Shown here piece by piece: positions 24,331 to 36,187 of a stretch of 56,503 nt of DNA. Made by a program: the position numbers and the translations under genes. Source of the stretch: Acanthaster planci (lineage: Eukaryota > Echinodermata > Asteroidea > Valvatida > Acanthasteridae); assembly GCF_001949145.1 (NCBI RefSeq), contig NW_019091437.1, positions 422,754-479,256 of the forward strand. The letters run 5' to 3'. The stretch's first letter is position 1. Each line of letters opens with the position of its first letter. The notes below the pieces were generated by a model. The model did no database searches. It was not told the origin of the DNA and was given only the letters and a program-made list of their open reading frames with translations.

Positions 24331-26482
24331 TCATGTTCATCCAGATTTTTTTTGACAGGTTTAGTCATATTTCAGTCCCGTTCCCCCGGGGGGGGTCTCA
24401 TGATTTACCCTCTCCAAAGATGAGTGAGCCTTCCCTTTCTGAACAGCCCAATTGCCCAGTGACTCATTCAATTTCCTTAGTTCTGTATTTCCCACATGCC
24501 TCTGAATGTCTTTACCCAGGAGACATTAACCAGCTAATACTTTGTCCTCTATTGCCCCATTTCTTAATTCCCCACCCAAAGAGTGAACAATGAATGAGAT
24601 GAAAAACTGTTCCTTTCTCATCTCTGCCATTTATAGCGCTCTGTAACCAATCATCAGGTAGAAGATCCATCTGGTGCTATCGCTTGGCTCTGGCCCCAAC
24701 TAACTAAAACACTAGCCCAGACTATTCACAGATAGACCCCAAAGTTCCAAGCCCTTAGAAGGGGCTTTATGTCCAGGCCTATGTTGATCCTGAGCCAACA
24801 TTGCTGTGGCAGATGCAGCCGTCAAGCCAAGCCCCTGGATGCATACTGGCCCCTGTTTGATCCCAGAGTTTAAAGGAGAAAAACCCACAGACCTCTGCCC
24901 ACATGTGGAGAGTTTCCTCAATGCTGGTGAGTTTGCTTCTGCATCTGCAACGTTTCCACGCTATTGAGAGAGATGCTGTAAGACACGAGTTGTCTTGTGA
25001 GTAAAGAGTGGTGGAAAAAAAAAGAAGCATCCATGTTGAATGAGTCCAGGGTGGTACCTCTTTAAAGGAATAACCACAATTTCCTGGTGGATTAAGCAAG
25101 ACCCCTGCCTGCTGACAGGGACACAGCTGCCATACGCATCAAATCTATCCATGTGGTGATATTTTCTATCCCACTGCATTTCTGGATGCCGCTATGTGGC
25201 TGGTAGTTTACATAGAGGAATGCATTGCGTATGTGGGTACTTAGCTGCAAGATCTGTGGGCTATGCGGCAACTTGACCTGCCCAGCATAAAGACCTTAAT
25301 GAAGCACAGAAGAACTATAGGGGCTCATGGGAAATAGCTGCTAGTTGGAGTTTTCACTGTCAACAAGTTTAGGGTCGGCAACCTTTTGTTGAGTTTTTCA
25401 ATGGAGAGGTTGAGATGAAAGTTCTGATGCTCAGGTTAAGTTGGTATCGTATTAGGTATTGATGTGGTATGCTTGACTGTTGTATGTTTCACTGCTGTTG
25501 AACTTCTCATTGCAATAGAATGATACTTAATAGAATCAGCAGAGGGAATTTTTGTGCTTTCAACTTTCTTGGACATTTTCACACCTTGTACTCATGTGGG
25601 TACATTGCCTACCAATGTTTCTACACGATTAGTAGGCATCTGACACAGCAAGTCATACCAAACTGTAGAAAGTCTGCATACTCACTGATAGCCGTGAACC
25701 CCAACAGTCTGCCATCCTGGAAAATTTTTATGATTTAAGGGTTTTACCATATTGGGTGCAATTTATTTGCAAGGAAACTTATTTGGAGGAAAAATTTGAA
25801 TTTTACCAGACCAGAAGGTGCGCACCTCTCTCACCAGCCTTTCCTCGCAGGTCAGCCTTTTCTCTTGACATGGTCCGTTAATCAACATTTGAAAGATCTT
25901 GAAATCAAATGAGAACCTGTAGAAAGATGGACAAAAGTAATTGTTGTTGCATGTACAAAAAGTCTTATTATCCTGTATGTGTGTGAAACTCCCTGTTATT
26001 ATTTTTTGTTCACTTTCTTGTGCTAGCAATATATATAATTATTTCCCTGAAAATGCTGTTGTTTATGTGTATATTAAATATTATAAATATGACGTTTATT
26101 TTGCTTTTTTTGGTTGTATATCATCAAAGATGGTACTATTTCGGGGAAGGAAGCCACATACTAAGCTATTCTTGCAGAGAAGAATTCTGTTTGAATTATT
26201 TATGACTGATTGGAGAGTCACACTCTCTTTGCATTGGTTTGGGCAAAACATCTTCCCCTGTTTGGGGGGAAATTGAATCAAGTACATTGTAGCTCCTTAA
26301 ATGAAGTCTTCATTATAAGAAAACAATACATATATTGTAATCAGTGGTCCGACATTTGGGACTGATTTATGGATGGCGTATGCATGTTTGATCAATTTGT
26401 ACAGTGCCAGAGGAAATTGATTTTTCTCCCCTTTGGGGGAAGTGGGGATAGTCATACTAAATGCTTTCCTTGTAGATGCTGG

Positions 26483-26622
26483 CCGTATTTGTTTCACACA
26501 GATATGGAGCACGATCAGCAATCCGTCATTGGTTTACAGAAACCAAAACTTGCCTAATGGATGGTGCGAACCAGCGTAAGGATATCTGATCGCAATCCAA
26601 ATCTGTGTGAAACAAACTAGCC
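26483..26622. mobile_element. foldback (MITE-like) element, about 140 bp
   Basis: The left arm (26483-26528) contains TTTGTTTCACACAGATATGG, then AGCACGATCAGCAATCC. The right arm (26577-26622) is its imperfect reverse complement (GGATATCTGATCGCAATCCA, then AATCTGTGTGAAACAAAC). About 36 of 45 positions pair, with 16 consecutive pairs near the outer end. The centre adds a small hairpin, GGTTT-ACAG-AAACC. There is no coding capacity and no clear target duplication. It could be a MITE or a long hairpin RNA gene; the structure itself is clear. Confidence 0.6.
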
Positions 26623-27484
26623 CACGGAGGGGCCCCAAGAATGAGCCTTAAAACTTACACACATGGTGTTCGGGTGAATCTGAGAGTGTGTATTTGATGC
26701 AGTTTTACTCTGCAGTAGTTCTCCATCTTGAAATGCTCACTTACTCCAGAGCTGTTCATAGAAAGAGTTGTGACATGAGTGTCTTGATTGTTGGAACCAA
26801 AATAGTGGATTACGCATCAGTGCACATGGACAGTTAGCACACCATGTTTGCGTGATGTGCTCCACACATAATGAATACCTATTTTCATTCATTCAAAGTC
26901 TGAAGTTGGCACTACTCTCTCTCTATATAGCTCTGGCTTAGTGGCAATACTGCCCTCCGATGGTTGGTGACTGAGAATATTGCCTCAAACATGTATACAC
27001 TCCAGATGCTGTATATTCTTTTGTATGTTCACAGCAACCCTACTCTTATGGCAACCAGAAATAAGACGAAATACAGCGGGCCATTTACATTTTATTGTGC
27101 ATCAGGATTCATACAGTGCATGGCTATAATGCAAGTGTCATTCCCAAAACATTGCATCGGGTCATCAGAGAGACGCGTCATCTTGACCGAGATAATTTTC
27201 CCAAAGTGCTGACCCACATCGTAAAAAACCTCCCAAAACACGTGATGTGAAAATTGATGGTTTTTGTCATGGAGGGGAAGTAAAGCTGTCAATCTGCATT
27301 AGAGTGTACAGATACCACATTGCTGTGGTTGGATGGCTAGAAAAATGTGCCTCCTTCACATTCCTGGTTAAGTTCAAATCACTTATTAGTGAGAAATCAG
27401 GATAATTGAACTTTCTGATTACCTTATGTTTGATGCATGATGCTTCATTTGAGGGAGCCACAGTCGCACTGATGTTGCTGCCTA

Positions 27485-27500
27485 CTCTCTCTCTCTCTCT
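27485..27500. repeat. CT-dinucleotide microsatellite
   Basis: Eight CT units in a row. Confidence 0.85.
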
Positions 27501-30500
27501 TGTATTTAGCATAAACGAGGTGTAAGCTTATTGCCCATATAAAGTGCCTGTGATGTTTAACTCCCTACTTGGAGGGGGCAACTGAAAGGGAAAAAACTCT
27601 TGTGCCTTTTGTGCCGTTAATTTTTCATCTTTTTATGTGTGGAAATGGGAGGTGCGTCGGAGGATGTGCTTTACTGAAGAAATAAAGAATTCAGTTTTGA
27701 AAGATACAGTATTAATGAAGGCCAGTCCATGGGGACAGGACGGGGTAGAATACACGTAGAGTGCTTGTATTGCTCTCAAGCCTAGAGCATCATGAAATGG
27801 CACATGGGTTGATTGAAGGTTGATTGATTGAGTTTATCAGGAAATGTTGGGATAGCAAGCCAGAGGCAGCAGCCTTGGTAAGTTCCTGTTTTTGATATTA
27901 TGATGCAGCTGGGAGAGGTTTGTGTATGCCCACTAATGCGTTCAGTATGAACTAATGAGTTCAGTTATGTATGATGCACTTTGCATTTCCTCAGTTTCTT
28001 TTGATATAGGAAATATTGAGACCATAATGATTCAACACAAAAAGTCACACAAAACCACTCAAATTTCCCGTTGCTAGGCTATAGCCTCTTTGTAACCCTT
28101 TTAAGCTGAATTTAGCCCATTGCAGGTAATGCATTCAGGATGTTACTGGTGGTTGCAAACAAGTATATGTCTATTAAGGCATGGGAGATTTTCTAGTCGA
28201 AATTGTATGAGGTGTTATCACAAGGAAAGTAATGGAACTTCAGAATTTGTGAGAAAGTGTGATTTTTTTTTTGTGGAGCAAAGACACCCAGATTTGTGGA
28301 CAAAGTCTTCACTTACCAGGTCTTAAAGATTTACTGCAGTACCTGTTGCTCATGCTACACTCCCACCCCTTACTCGGTCAGCTTGATTTCCTCCCTCTCT
28401 CTCTTACCCATGTTTTCTGCTGCCCTGGATCTGCATTTCCTGATCTTAAAGTTGTCCACAATGGATCTAGATAAATAGTTCACGAATCCAATAAAGTTGC
28501 ACTTGGGCCTGGCATACGGTGAAGTAGATTACAGAAGGAAGTGATATGAATGGCAGGGGCCTGTCATTAAAGATTCATGTGAATCTGGCAAAGGACCAAA
28601 CTCATCCCCACCACATGTGATATATTTTTGTTTAATTTCCAAAGTGGGGCTGTGGTTAACATATAGTTGCGATTTTTAAAGTCTGTAGTGTAGGATTCCT
28701 AAATGGAGAGAACACAGAGAGTCATCAGTAGTCCTACAATTTTCCACAGAAGAGGGTCAGGGAGTCATCTGATGTGACTTTTTAGACCCTTTAAGGCGAC
28801 TGTGAGGTGAGGCCATGGGAAATTCCTACATCACAAGTAGTTACCAGTGCAAAAAGATTCCATGTATCGGAGCTTGTTTGGATGCTTGCCAGTTGGAGCA
28901 TTCTGATGGCAAAAACATGAAAACTTCATCAGTTTGCATCTTTTGAAAGAAAGGTCAATCATTCAAAGGTGTAATGGCCAGTATTTTATTACTGAGATTT
29001 TTGGTGTGTTGATTTTATTGGGTGATAGAAGGGTCCTGTAAGCCCGGCCCTGTGGTGTTCTGGCCAATCACAGCCATGATTGATTTATGTCTGACAAGCA
29101 TTTACAATGATCAGGGGTGTGCATGTATGGATGAATGACACACCATTGCAAGGTGCAGTGTTTAATGCAATGAAGGGGAGCATGTGTTGATTGCCCACCT
29201 TCACAGTAGGCCGGACTTTCTGGAAGTTGGTCTATTCGGCAGGGTATGCGACCTTACACTTTAGAAAATAGCCTCAAAATCAGATGTGACTGATTCAGCG
29301 CTTTCATTAAAAAAAACACATCAGTCCATGACCATACAAAAGTGAAAATCATGGTCTAGTCCCAACTTTTCCACATTTAATTGCTGAGTAATTTGGTTAC
29401 CGTGTTCAATGCGAGAGGAATTTTCAAAAGCTGCTGTCAAAATGGCCAAAATGTCAAGGATCTATGTGCCATTTGATAAGGCATGTTGGAGACGTTCCAA
29501 TTCCACACACACAACACTTCCCCATTTCATCTATGTGACTGATTTTATTTCTTGCTCTGCTTGGTGTAAGACAAAAAAAAATGTTTATCAACGGGAAAAT
29601 GTTGAAATTGAAGAATTTATTATATCTATGTGCTGGATTGTAGTATCAGTGAGTCTTCTTTGTGAAGAAATAAAACTACACACTGCAAAAACAAGTGTTG
29701 ATAAAATGTTCTTGTAACCATAAATATAAACAAAAGTTTTGAAAAGTTTAAAATAATTGCAGGGCTTGAGCTGATTTGAATGTGTGGTTGTCATCATTAC
29801 CCATTGAATATGCATGCTGCTTCACAAGCACATCTGGTTAGCATTTGAAAATGAATAATTGAGTAGATAATTGCATAATCATGCATATTCATTAGCCATC
29901 GTGGTGAAGGATGAGACCCAAGTTCGATACATAGGCATCCGGTTATTAAAACCTATCTTCTGTCCACAGTATTGCTTGATCTAAGCCAGTGCAGCTTACT
30001 ATGAAAGGGTTTTCACAACTAAAAGGAAAGTACCAGTGGCAGGTTTCCCATGGCTTGGATGTCTTGGAGTTTCAATTTTGCTGTAGCAAGCTCCAGTGAA
30101 TAGTCTCAGGAGTGTGTGCTAATCATGTGACTTTGCTCTTTGCACTTTGTGGATTACAGTGCACGGGGCATTCAGCTAGGGTTGATGGTGTGATTATTAC
30201 TTGTGATCTGCTCTGTTCTCCACTGTTGGCTAGTGGAAGGCACCCCGGCCCAGTAGTCTGTATGAAACATGACGGAGTTAAGGACCTCGCAGTCTTGGGA
30301 ACGTATCTGTGGACATTTGAAGTTTATTTATGACATTTGTAATTACCAAGGGAAACGATGCTATAACCACCCCATTTTTAAAACTGTATTAGATTGAAAT
30401 CAAAGAGAAACATAAGCAAAAAGTGATGATTCCAGCTGGTATGCTATGAAGAAATGCATGACATGCATTGTCAATAAAAAAATAATTGTTTGGCAAACTA

Positions 30501-33469
30501 TAGTTTCAAATGCAATGTCCTTTTAGCCACTTGGTGTGGGTTGGCGGACAGCCCCAAACTGCTCAGCAATAAATAAAGCTCTGGACTCGCCCGACAGCAA
30601 TTTGTTTAGTGTTAAATTAACTTTTCGTTCCAAATAACATTGTGGTTTTCCTTCTGTATGAACATCTCAAACTTGTATGCGGATTGTTGTGTTCAACTTG
30701 AGGTCTGTGAAGCACGGCCAGTTTTGGTAAATTTCTTTCTGCTCTCTGCTGAGGACCACAGCAGAGGACAATTCTGAAAAAGAGTGCAGATCTAATGGAG
30801 AGGGACTTTCATCACCTTTTGCTACAGCAGGCATTCAGAGCAAAGCCAGCATCCGCAAATCCGTAACTGAATGTTAAATGCACTGTCCGTGATAAATGCC
30901 CTCTGCTTCCCCCCCCCGCTAAATGATGAAGACAACTTATGGTTCAACTTGGACCGTGTTTAATCAAAGCAGTCAATACAGATGGTGCGTAGTTAGTGCT
31001 GGGTCGAGGTCAACCAACATCCTAAGGAAGAACTCTGTCCAATTCTGCGGATGATCCCCTGAGATTTTCTTTCTTTCTTCCCAAGATGAAAGTGGATTTG
31101 GGAGTGACAAAGGCATTGCTGTGCTATAAAGTTGTTAAGAAACTCACAAGGAAACATAACCTGCTGATTTTTGAGCTCTAACGAGTAACAACGGGAAAAG
31201 GGTGGAGACTGATTGTAATGTCTTTGCTGGGTGCTGAAATAGTGATATCTTTTTATTTGCAACCACATATTCAAATGGTGAGGAGAGAAAATTGACTTAA
31301 AATTTTGTGGACCTTGGAAGAAGGAAGTGTTTCATTCGAGAACCTTGTCGTTGAGTTTAATATGTCACTGGCAAGAAATGTCAGACATGTCAGGTAATAT
31401 TTGTTCACCCAGACATCATGTTTGAAGAAATACACATTTTTACCACAGTAGGAGTTTTGTGCAGTGCTTCAGTCACTCTAGAACAACCAGACCACAAAAC
31501 AGTGATTTCACTATGCCGAACAATCTCAGGTGATAAATTAAAGTAGGGGTTCAAAGTAGCTACCTTTGTTGAATTCAGATCATCTAAGCAAGAAATTAAT
31601 GTTTTACCACATAAAACTGACCAATTAGCGTACTTCTATATAATCAACAGGTTGTTCTGATTGGCTAAAAAGAAAAAAAAACACGTTCATTTTGCCCTTG
31701 GTTTGTTTGGTTGATGTGCAGTCTGTGCATTAAGCCAAAAACTCATATAGCACAATGGAAAACAATGGAAACAATACCAAAATGCAGACATTCATAGACT
31801 AAGCCTAACATCAAGTACAGTGACGTCCTTGTGTCCTGTATGAATCTGTCCTTACTGTCACGGGGCTTGAATTATGTCACCTGTGTTCATTTTATGTTTG
31901 GGTTTTTTGTCCCTCTTTCTTCTTTTCCCAGATGCATTCAATCGTTGCTTCAGAATATGATGTATGAAACCAGTGTTTTCAAGTTGTGTGCATTTTGTTT
32001 GAAAGTGAAAAGCCTTTCCAGTTATGCACTGAAATGATTTTTAAAAAGGGGAAATTTCCATCCTTCACAAGTGAATTGTAGGCAGCTACATAACTGTCAA
32101 AAGTGTGAAGGAAAATGACCCCAAACAACAGTCCAAACCAAGCATCGCTTCATGGGCCTTTTGTAGTCATTCACACTCTAGTATGTAGAAATTCCTGGTC
32201 ACGTACTCAAAGATTTCCACGCACTTGCCATTTGTAACCCTTCAACTGTGGTAGAAACATGAAAATATGTCGAAAGCAAAACACCCACATTATGTGATGT
32301 GTCAGTGGTTCAAATATGCTGAAAAATTTCAGTCCCCATTATAATCTCAGTGCAGTATTTTGAGATTGGAATGGACTTTTAAACTGACCCCCTTGATACA
32401 CAAACAGGTGAACAAAGAGGGGTGGGGGGAAAAATTACCCCGAAATTCAACATCACTTATTCCATCTTGCTGAAGACTCCTAATGCCCCCTTCCTTATGT
32501 TGGGATCAGTTCCTGTCCTGGCAAGCTTAAATGGCTTTAAGGCTGTTTCTGTCTTGTGATTTTTTAAGGGGTTTTACAATAAAGGTATGGTTTGATTGGC
32601 AAGTTTACATGACCTTGAACATTTGACAGTTAACATGTTGAATTGGATATGAATAACAAAATTAAAACCCAGCAAGGATATGGAAAGAGTGATCTAGATG
32701 AATATAGAACAAGAAATATGGAATGTTTAGAGAAGGACTTACAGATGTTACAGTAAAATAAACAACCCTCCCCCCCAAAAATGAATGGCGAACATAAAAC
32801 TATAGTTCTTATTTGATGTCTGCCATTCATCAAAGTCAGGATTGGCCTATTAAGTAAAAAAAAAGTGCAACATTGAAATTATATAAATGATATATAGAGT
32901 AATGAACTTCATCAAATAAAACAAAATGTTGGAATTACAAAGTAGTTTTGTTACTGGGTCTGGTCATACCGACCATTTTCAGACCCACCCCTCCCACAAT
33001 TGTCTCTGAACCCAAACATTGCCGCTTGGGCTGTTTTGTACCCTGCCGGCACTTTTACATCCAGGAATCTTAGGTACGGGGCCCAGGCTCCCCTGTTGCC
33101 TGCGGGACGTCTGCATGAAAATTGAATTGCTGGCTTCTCCCTTAAAATGGAACAGAGGGGGAAACTAGAAACCCGATACTGGATGTCTGCTCGAGCTGGA
33201 ATGCAAAATGTACCCATGCTGATTTTTTTTTTTTACAAGGAAACTTTATTCTTGCTAACAGCATTTTTTGAGGGGGGGTTTGGCAGCATGATATTTTGCA
33301 GTGAATTCATTCAGGCAGACGGCTTGCTCAAGGACTTTGTTGTAATAAATGAGCACAGGGGGACATTCAATAAAATCTCATAAAGTAATTTGTTCAACTT
33401 GGGAACCCATAACACCAAGCAGCCTGTATTAGTTGAGAAGCTCCCTTCACATGGTACAACCAGGACTTG

Positions 33470-33739
33470 TAAGATTTAAAGCTTTGCAAAGAGTTGTGAG
33501 AAGTCGGTTTGCGAGTACACCATGGAGTCAATCTCTTTCGGGCGAGGTGTGGTTCTTAAAAGAACCGGTGAGTGTTCACTCGACGCTTCGGCCAGTGTAC
33601 CCTGGCTCCTCACACTCTCCTGAGGACGGCCAGAGCACACTGGCCGAAACATCGAGTGAACACTCACCGGTTCTTTTAAGAACCACACCTCGCCCAAAAG
33701 AGATTGATCCCATGGTGTACCCGCAAACCCACTTCTCAT
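33470..33739. mobile_element. foldback retroelement remnant with hammerhead ribozyme-like core
   Basis: The element is bounded by a perfect 12-bp direct repeat, AACCAGGACTTG (33458-33469 and 33740-33751), which reads as a target-site duplication. Inside, arms at about 33497-33605 and 33630-33738 are inverted copies with roughly ten percent differences by eye. Both contain GAGAAGT, TACACCATGG, GGCGAGGTGTGGTTCTT with AAGAACCGGTGAGTG, and CACTCGA. The left 27 bp (33470-33496) is not repeated. Each arm also carries the small palindrome GGTTCTT/AAGAACC. The centre contains hammerhead cores on both strands (separate entry and findings). Hammerheads with a minimal stem III are established parts of Penelope-like retroelement repeats and of small retrozyme-like elements, so I infer a non-autonomous relative of these. 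No reverse-transcriptase sequence is present. Confidence 0.75.
33613..33658 (+). ncRNA. hammerhead ribozyme-like motif, type I topology with minimal stem III
   Basis: CTGAGGA (33620-33626) fits the conserved CUGANGA box. GGCCAG (628-633) pairs perfectly with CTGGCC (640-645) as stem II, and the flanking C627 and G646 could also pair. GAAA follows at 33646-33649, and ATC (33651-33653) stands at the cleavage position as an NUH triplet, predicting a cut after C653. Stem I is formed by CACTCTC before the core (33613-33619) with GAGTG after the cut (33654-33658): G-C, A-T, G-C, one T-T mismatch, G-C. Stem III is nearly absent (AC against AT with one C-A mismatch), as in retroelement hammerheads thought to act as dimers. 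Activity is not shown; the C-A mismatch and the extra C627 may weaken it. Confidence 0.6.
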
Positions 33740-35103
33740 AACCAGGACTTGCAGGTCAGAAATTGCGCCACATGAATACACTACCACCAGACTACGTAAC
33801 ATCTGGTTTGACCCCCTGTCATCAAATTCTGCTGCAGTTAAACTATGTTGCACTCAGGTTTGTTTCCCACTTCTCGACTTTCACAAACTGTTTGTTTCTG
33901 AACAAAGTAGGGTCTACAGTTGCGATGATTCTCGGTGTGATTTTCAGAAGCTCTTAACACACTTTTGGGGGGAAGAACTCATACCAACATAGCCAAAGGC
34001 CCACAGTATTAAGAATCTCTTTATCAGAAATATCTCAGATCAATTTACCACTAATTTTAGAATAAATTTGAGCTGGGCACTAGATCTATTTCAAGCTGTA
34101 GTTACTAATGAAAAGAAAGAAAAATTTGCCTTTTAAATGAGGCCTTCATTAAATGGATTCTGGGAATGAAAGCCAGCATCTTAATGCAAGGAATGAAGGG
34201 CAAGGGAATGATTGTGTTAGGAGAAACCGACCTGGTGGGTTGAAATAGAAGTACTCCTGTCCCTTTGGCAATATTCAACCATTCAGCCTATGGCGATATG
34301 TTTTAATGAAGTAAGTGAATCTCTACACTGACTTTATTACACAGAAGGCCATATGCAGACAGTATACGGCCGAGATACGTACATTTGTTTGTGGTGGAAG
34401 TGTGATCTTGAGTGTGTTTGTACAAGCTGAATTAATCCAATGCAAAACTGCTTTGAATTGTGTGTCGATACTAGATTAAACAAGAAAACTTTAAAAAGTG
34501 GTGGGAAGTGATGGACCAGCATTTGCTGTGTTCATAGACGGGTTTGTAAACTACAATTATGGTTTACAATTATGTCCCACTTCATGCCTTTCAACGTGTA
34601 GTCAGACCTGAAACATTTCATGTTTATAGGGTTTGATATTCAGATTGCATGGCAAATCAAATGAAACACGAAAGTGTGTAAAAGGAAAGCTCCAGATAGG
34701 TTTGGCAGAAATGACGATGACGCACGTCACAAATCAGCTTGACCGACAGGCAACCTGGTTAGAATAACAAAAGACGAGTTTAACCAAAGTCACACAGCGA
34801 TCTCCAGTACTTACATGCATGCTGCTTCTTCAATGAAGAATGAAAGTGAAACTGGGTTTTGCATGATGCTTGTTTCATTCTTTTTATTTCAGACGTAAAT
34901 GAAACCATGTCCATGAAACCTGTTTTTTTTTTCTTTCAAAAACGAAATACACACCAGTAAGTAAATCAATCAGTAGTGTGCAGAATACCATTGAAGTTGT
35001 TAGCCTAAGGCACAAAAGCTGGAAGTAGAGGATGTACTTTTATCGCAAAACAAATTGAGGCTATAACTCTGTGACAAAATATTCAAAGGGTCCGTGACAG
35101 GAA

Positions 35104-35109
35104 TTTATT
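35104..35109 (-). terminator. candidate polyadenylation signal of UTP4
   Basis: TTTATT on the plus strand, AATAAA on the minus strand, about 960 bp downstream of the UTP4 stop. It is the first canonical signal I found in that direction. Confidence 0.3.
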
Positions 35110-36016
35110 AAGAATATATTTGGAGCAACATCATGCTCTTAATCAGGTCAAAATGACTCAGCTTTCCTTTGTGGTTCAGGTAACTGCAAAGTGCAATTTC
35201 AAAACATCCTGTTGCCGTTGAAGTTGTAAACTTTGCTCACATTAATTGTAATACATCAAAATAAGGAATCGCCACAGACAAGAACATTGTAATGAACATA
35301 ATAATGCAAGTCCTGGCAACCTTTGGTTCCGAAATGGCAGTAACAGTGAAGTTTCAGTCTGAAACGTGAAACTGCATTAGCACAAAAGACATCAACATGC
35401 CCTTTGAACAGGCAAATATTGAAAATAAGGTTAAATGGGAAACAAAGGTGCACTTCCAAGGAAAACACCGACAATAAATGACGTTACATGGGCCCTTTCA
35501 GGTAATGATTAATTTTGTCATCACAAACAAAAATGTCGGCATCCGGTGCAACTTCCAGATACAGAAAAAGATGCATTGTACACCCATGCACAAGTGCAAG
35601 CAGCGGCTGATGTAAAAATGACCTCCGCTGCTTTGTATGGAAGTTATCATGATCCAAATCATGTGCAGAAATCCAGACAGAAACAAGACGGTAGGGTTCC
35701 ACACTTGCTTTGTGAGGGGTGAACCTGCCCCCCCCTTTAAAAATGTGACAATTTATGAGTTAGCCAAGCCAATGCTCAATCCATCCACCGTTTCAGGTAA
35801 AGTGAACTTGCATAAGCAGCTGGGAATGGAGGTAACAAGTGGAGGTATCAGCAAGATTGTTTGAGATGGTGCCATGACAGGCAAGCTTGCAGACACGCAT
35901 GTACGTAAGTGGGTGCGCTAACCTTACATACAATGTACCTAGTGTGGACTTGTGAACAAAAGATGTCCACACGATGCAGGAAAGGAAGATGTTCTGTGGA
36001 CTTACACACGTCCATA

Positions 36017-36043
36017 GTGTGGGTGGGTGGGTGTGTGTGTGTG
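36017..36043. repeat. GGGT/GT simple repeat
   Basis: GTGTGGGTGGGTGGGTGTGT followed by further GT units, 25 bp beyond the UTP4 stop codon. Confidence 0.85.
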
Positions 36044-36067
36044 AGTAAGGGCTGGACTGCCATCATG

Positions 36068-36187
36068 CTATGTTCCAAATTTCTTCTCTGGAAGTGTTGA
36101 TGGTAAACTCTCATAGATGTCTTCCAGAGGGCGCTCTACAACCACCAACCAGCCTGGCTTACCAAAGTATCCTGCATACAGTAGTGG
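36068..36187 (-). CDS. UTP4: UTP4 terminal exon with stop
   Basis: 120 nt, 39 codons and TAG. It starts PLLYAGYFGKPGWLVVVERP and ends TLPEKKFGT. The acceptor reads TGTATCTTTCAG. Both the PLL opening and the ERPLEDI...KKFGT ending match the vertebrate C-terminus. Confidence 0.96.
   Translation of the reverse strand, partial: PLLYAGYFGKPGWLVVVERPLEDIYESLPSTLPEKKFGT

Larger units (their letters stand above)
24331..33457. other. intergenic region between two convergent genes; no gene identified
   Basis: Both flanking genes point into this stretch. It holds a foldback element (26483-26622), a CT microsatellite (27485-27500), a 12-bp inverted repeat (TGAATATGCATG at 29805-29816 and its complement at 29880-29891) and scattered short open frames without coding character. 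A GC-richer patch with a minus-strand open frame near 33.0-33.2 kb is noted among the findings. Confidence 0.5.
33752..36067. other. intergenic region and probable UTP4 3' untranslated region
   Basis: No coding exon is visible. The right part should be UTP4 3' UTR on the minus strand; the nearest canonical signal is at 35104-35109. A GT-rich repeat lies just past the UTP4 stop. Confidence 0.45.
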
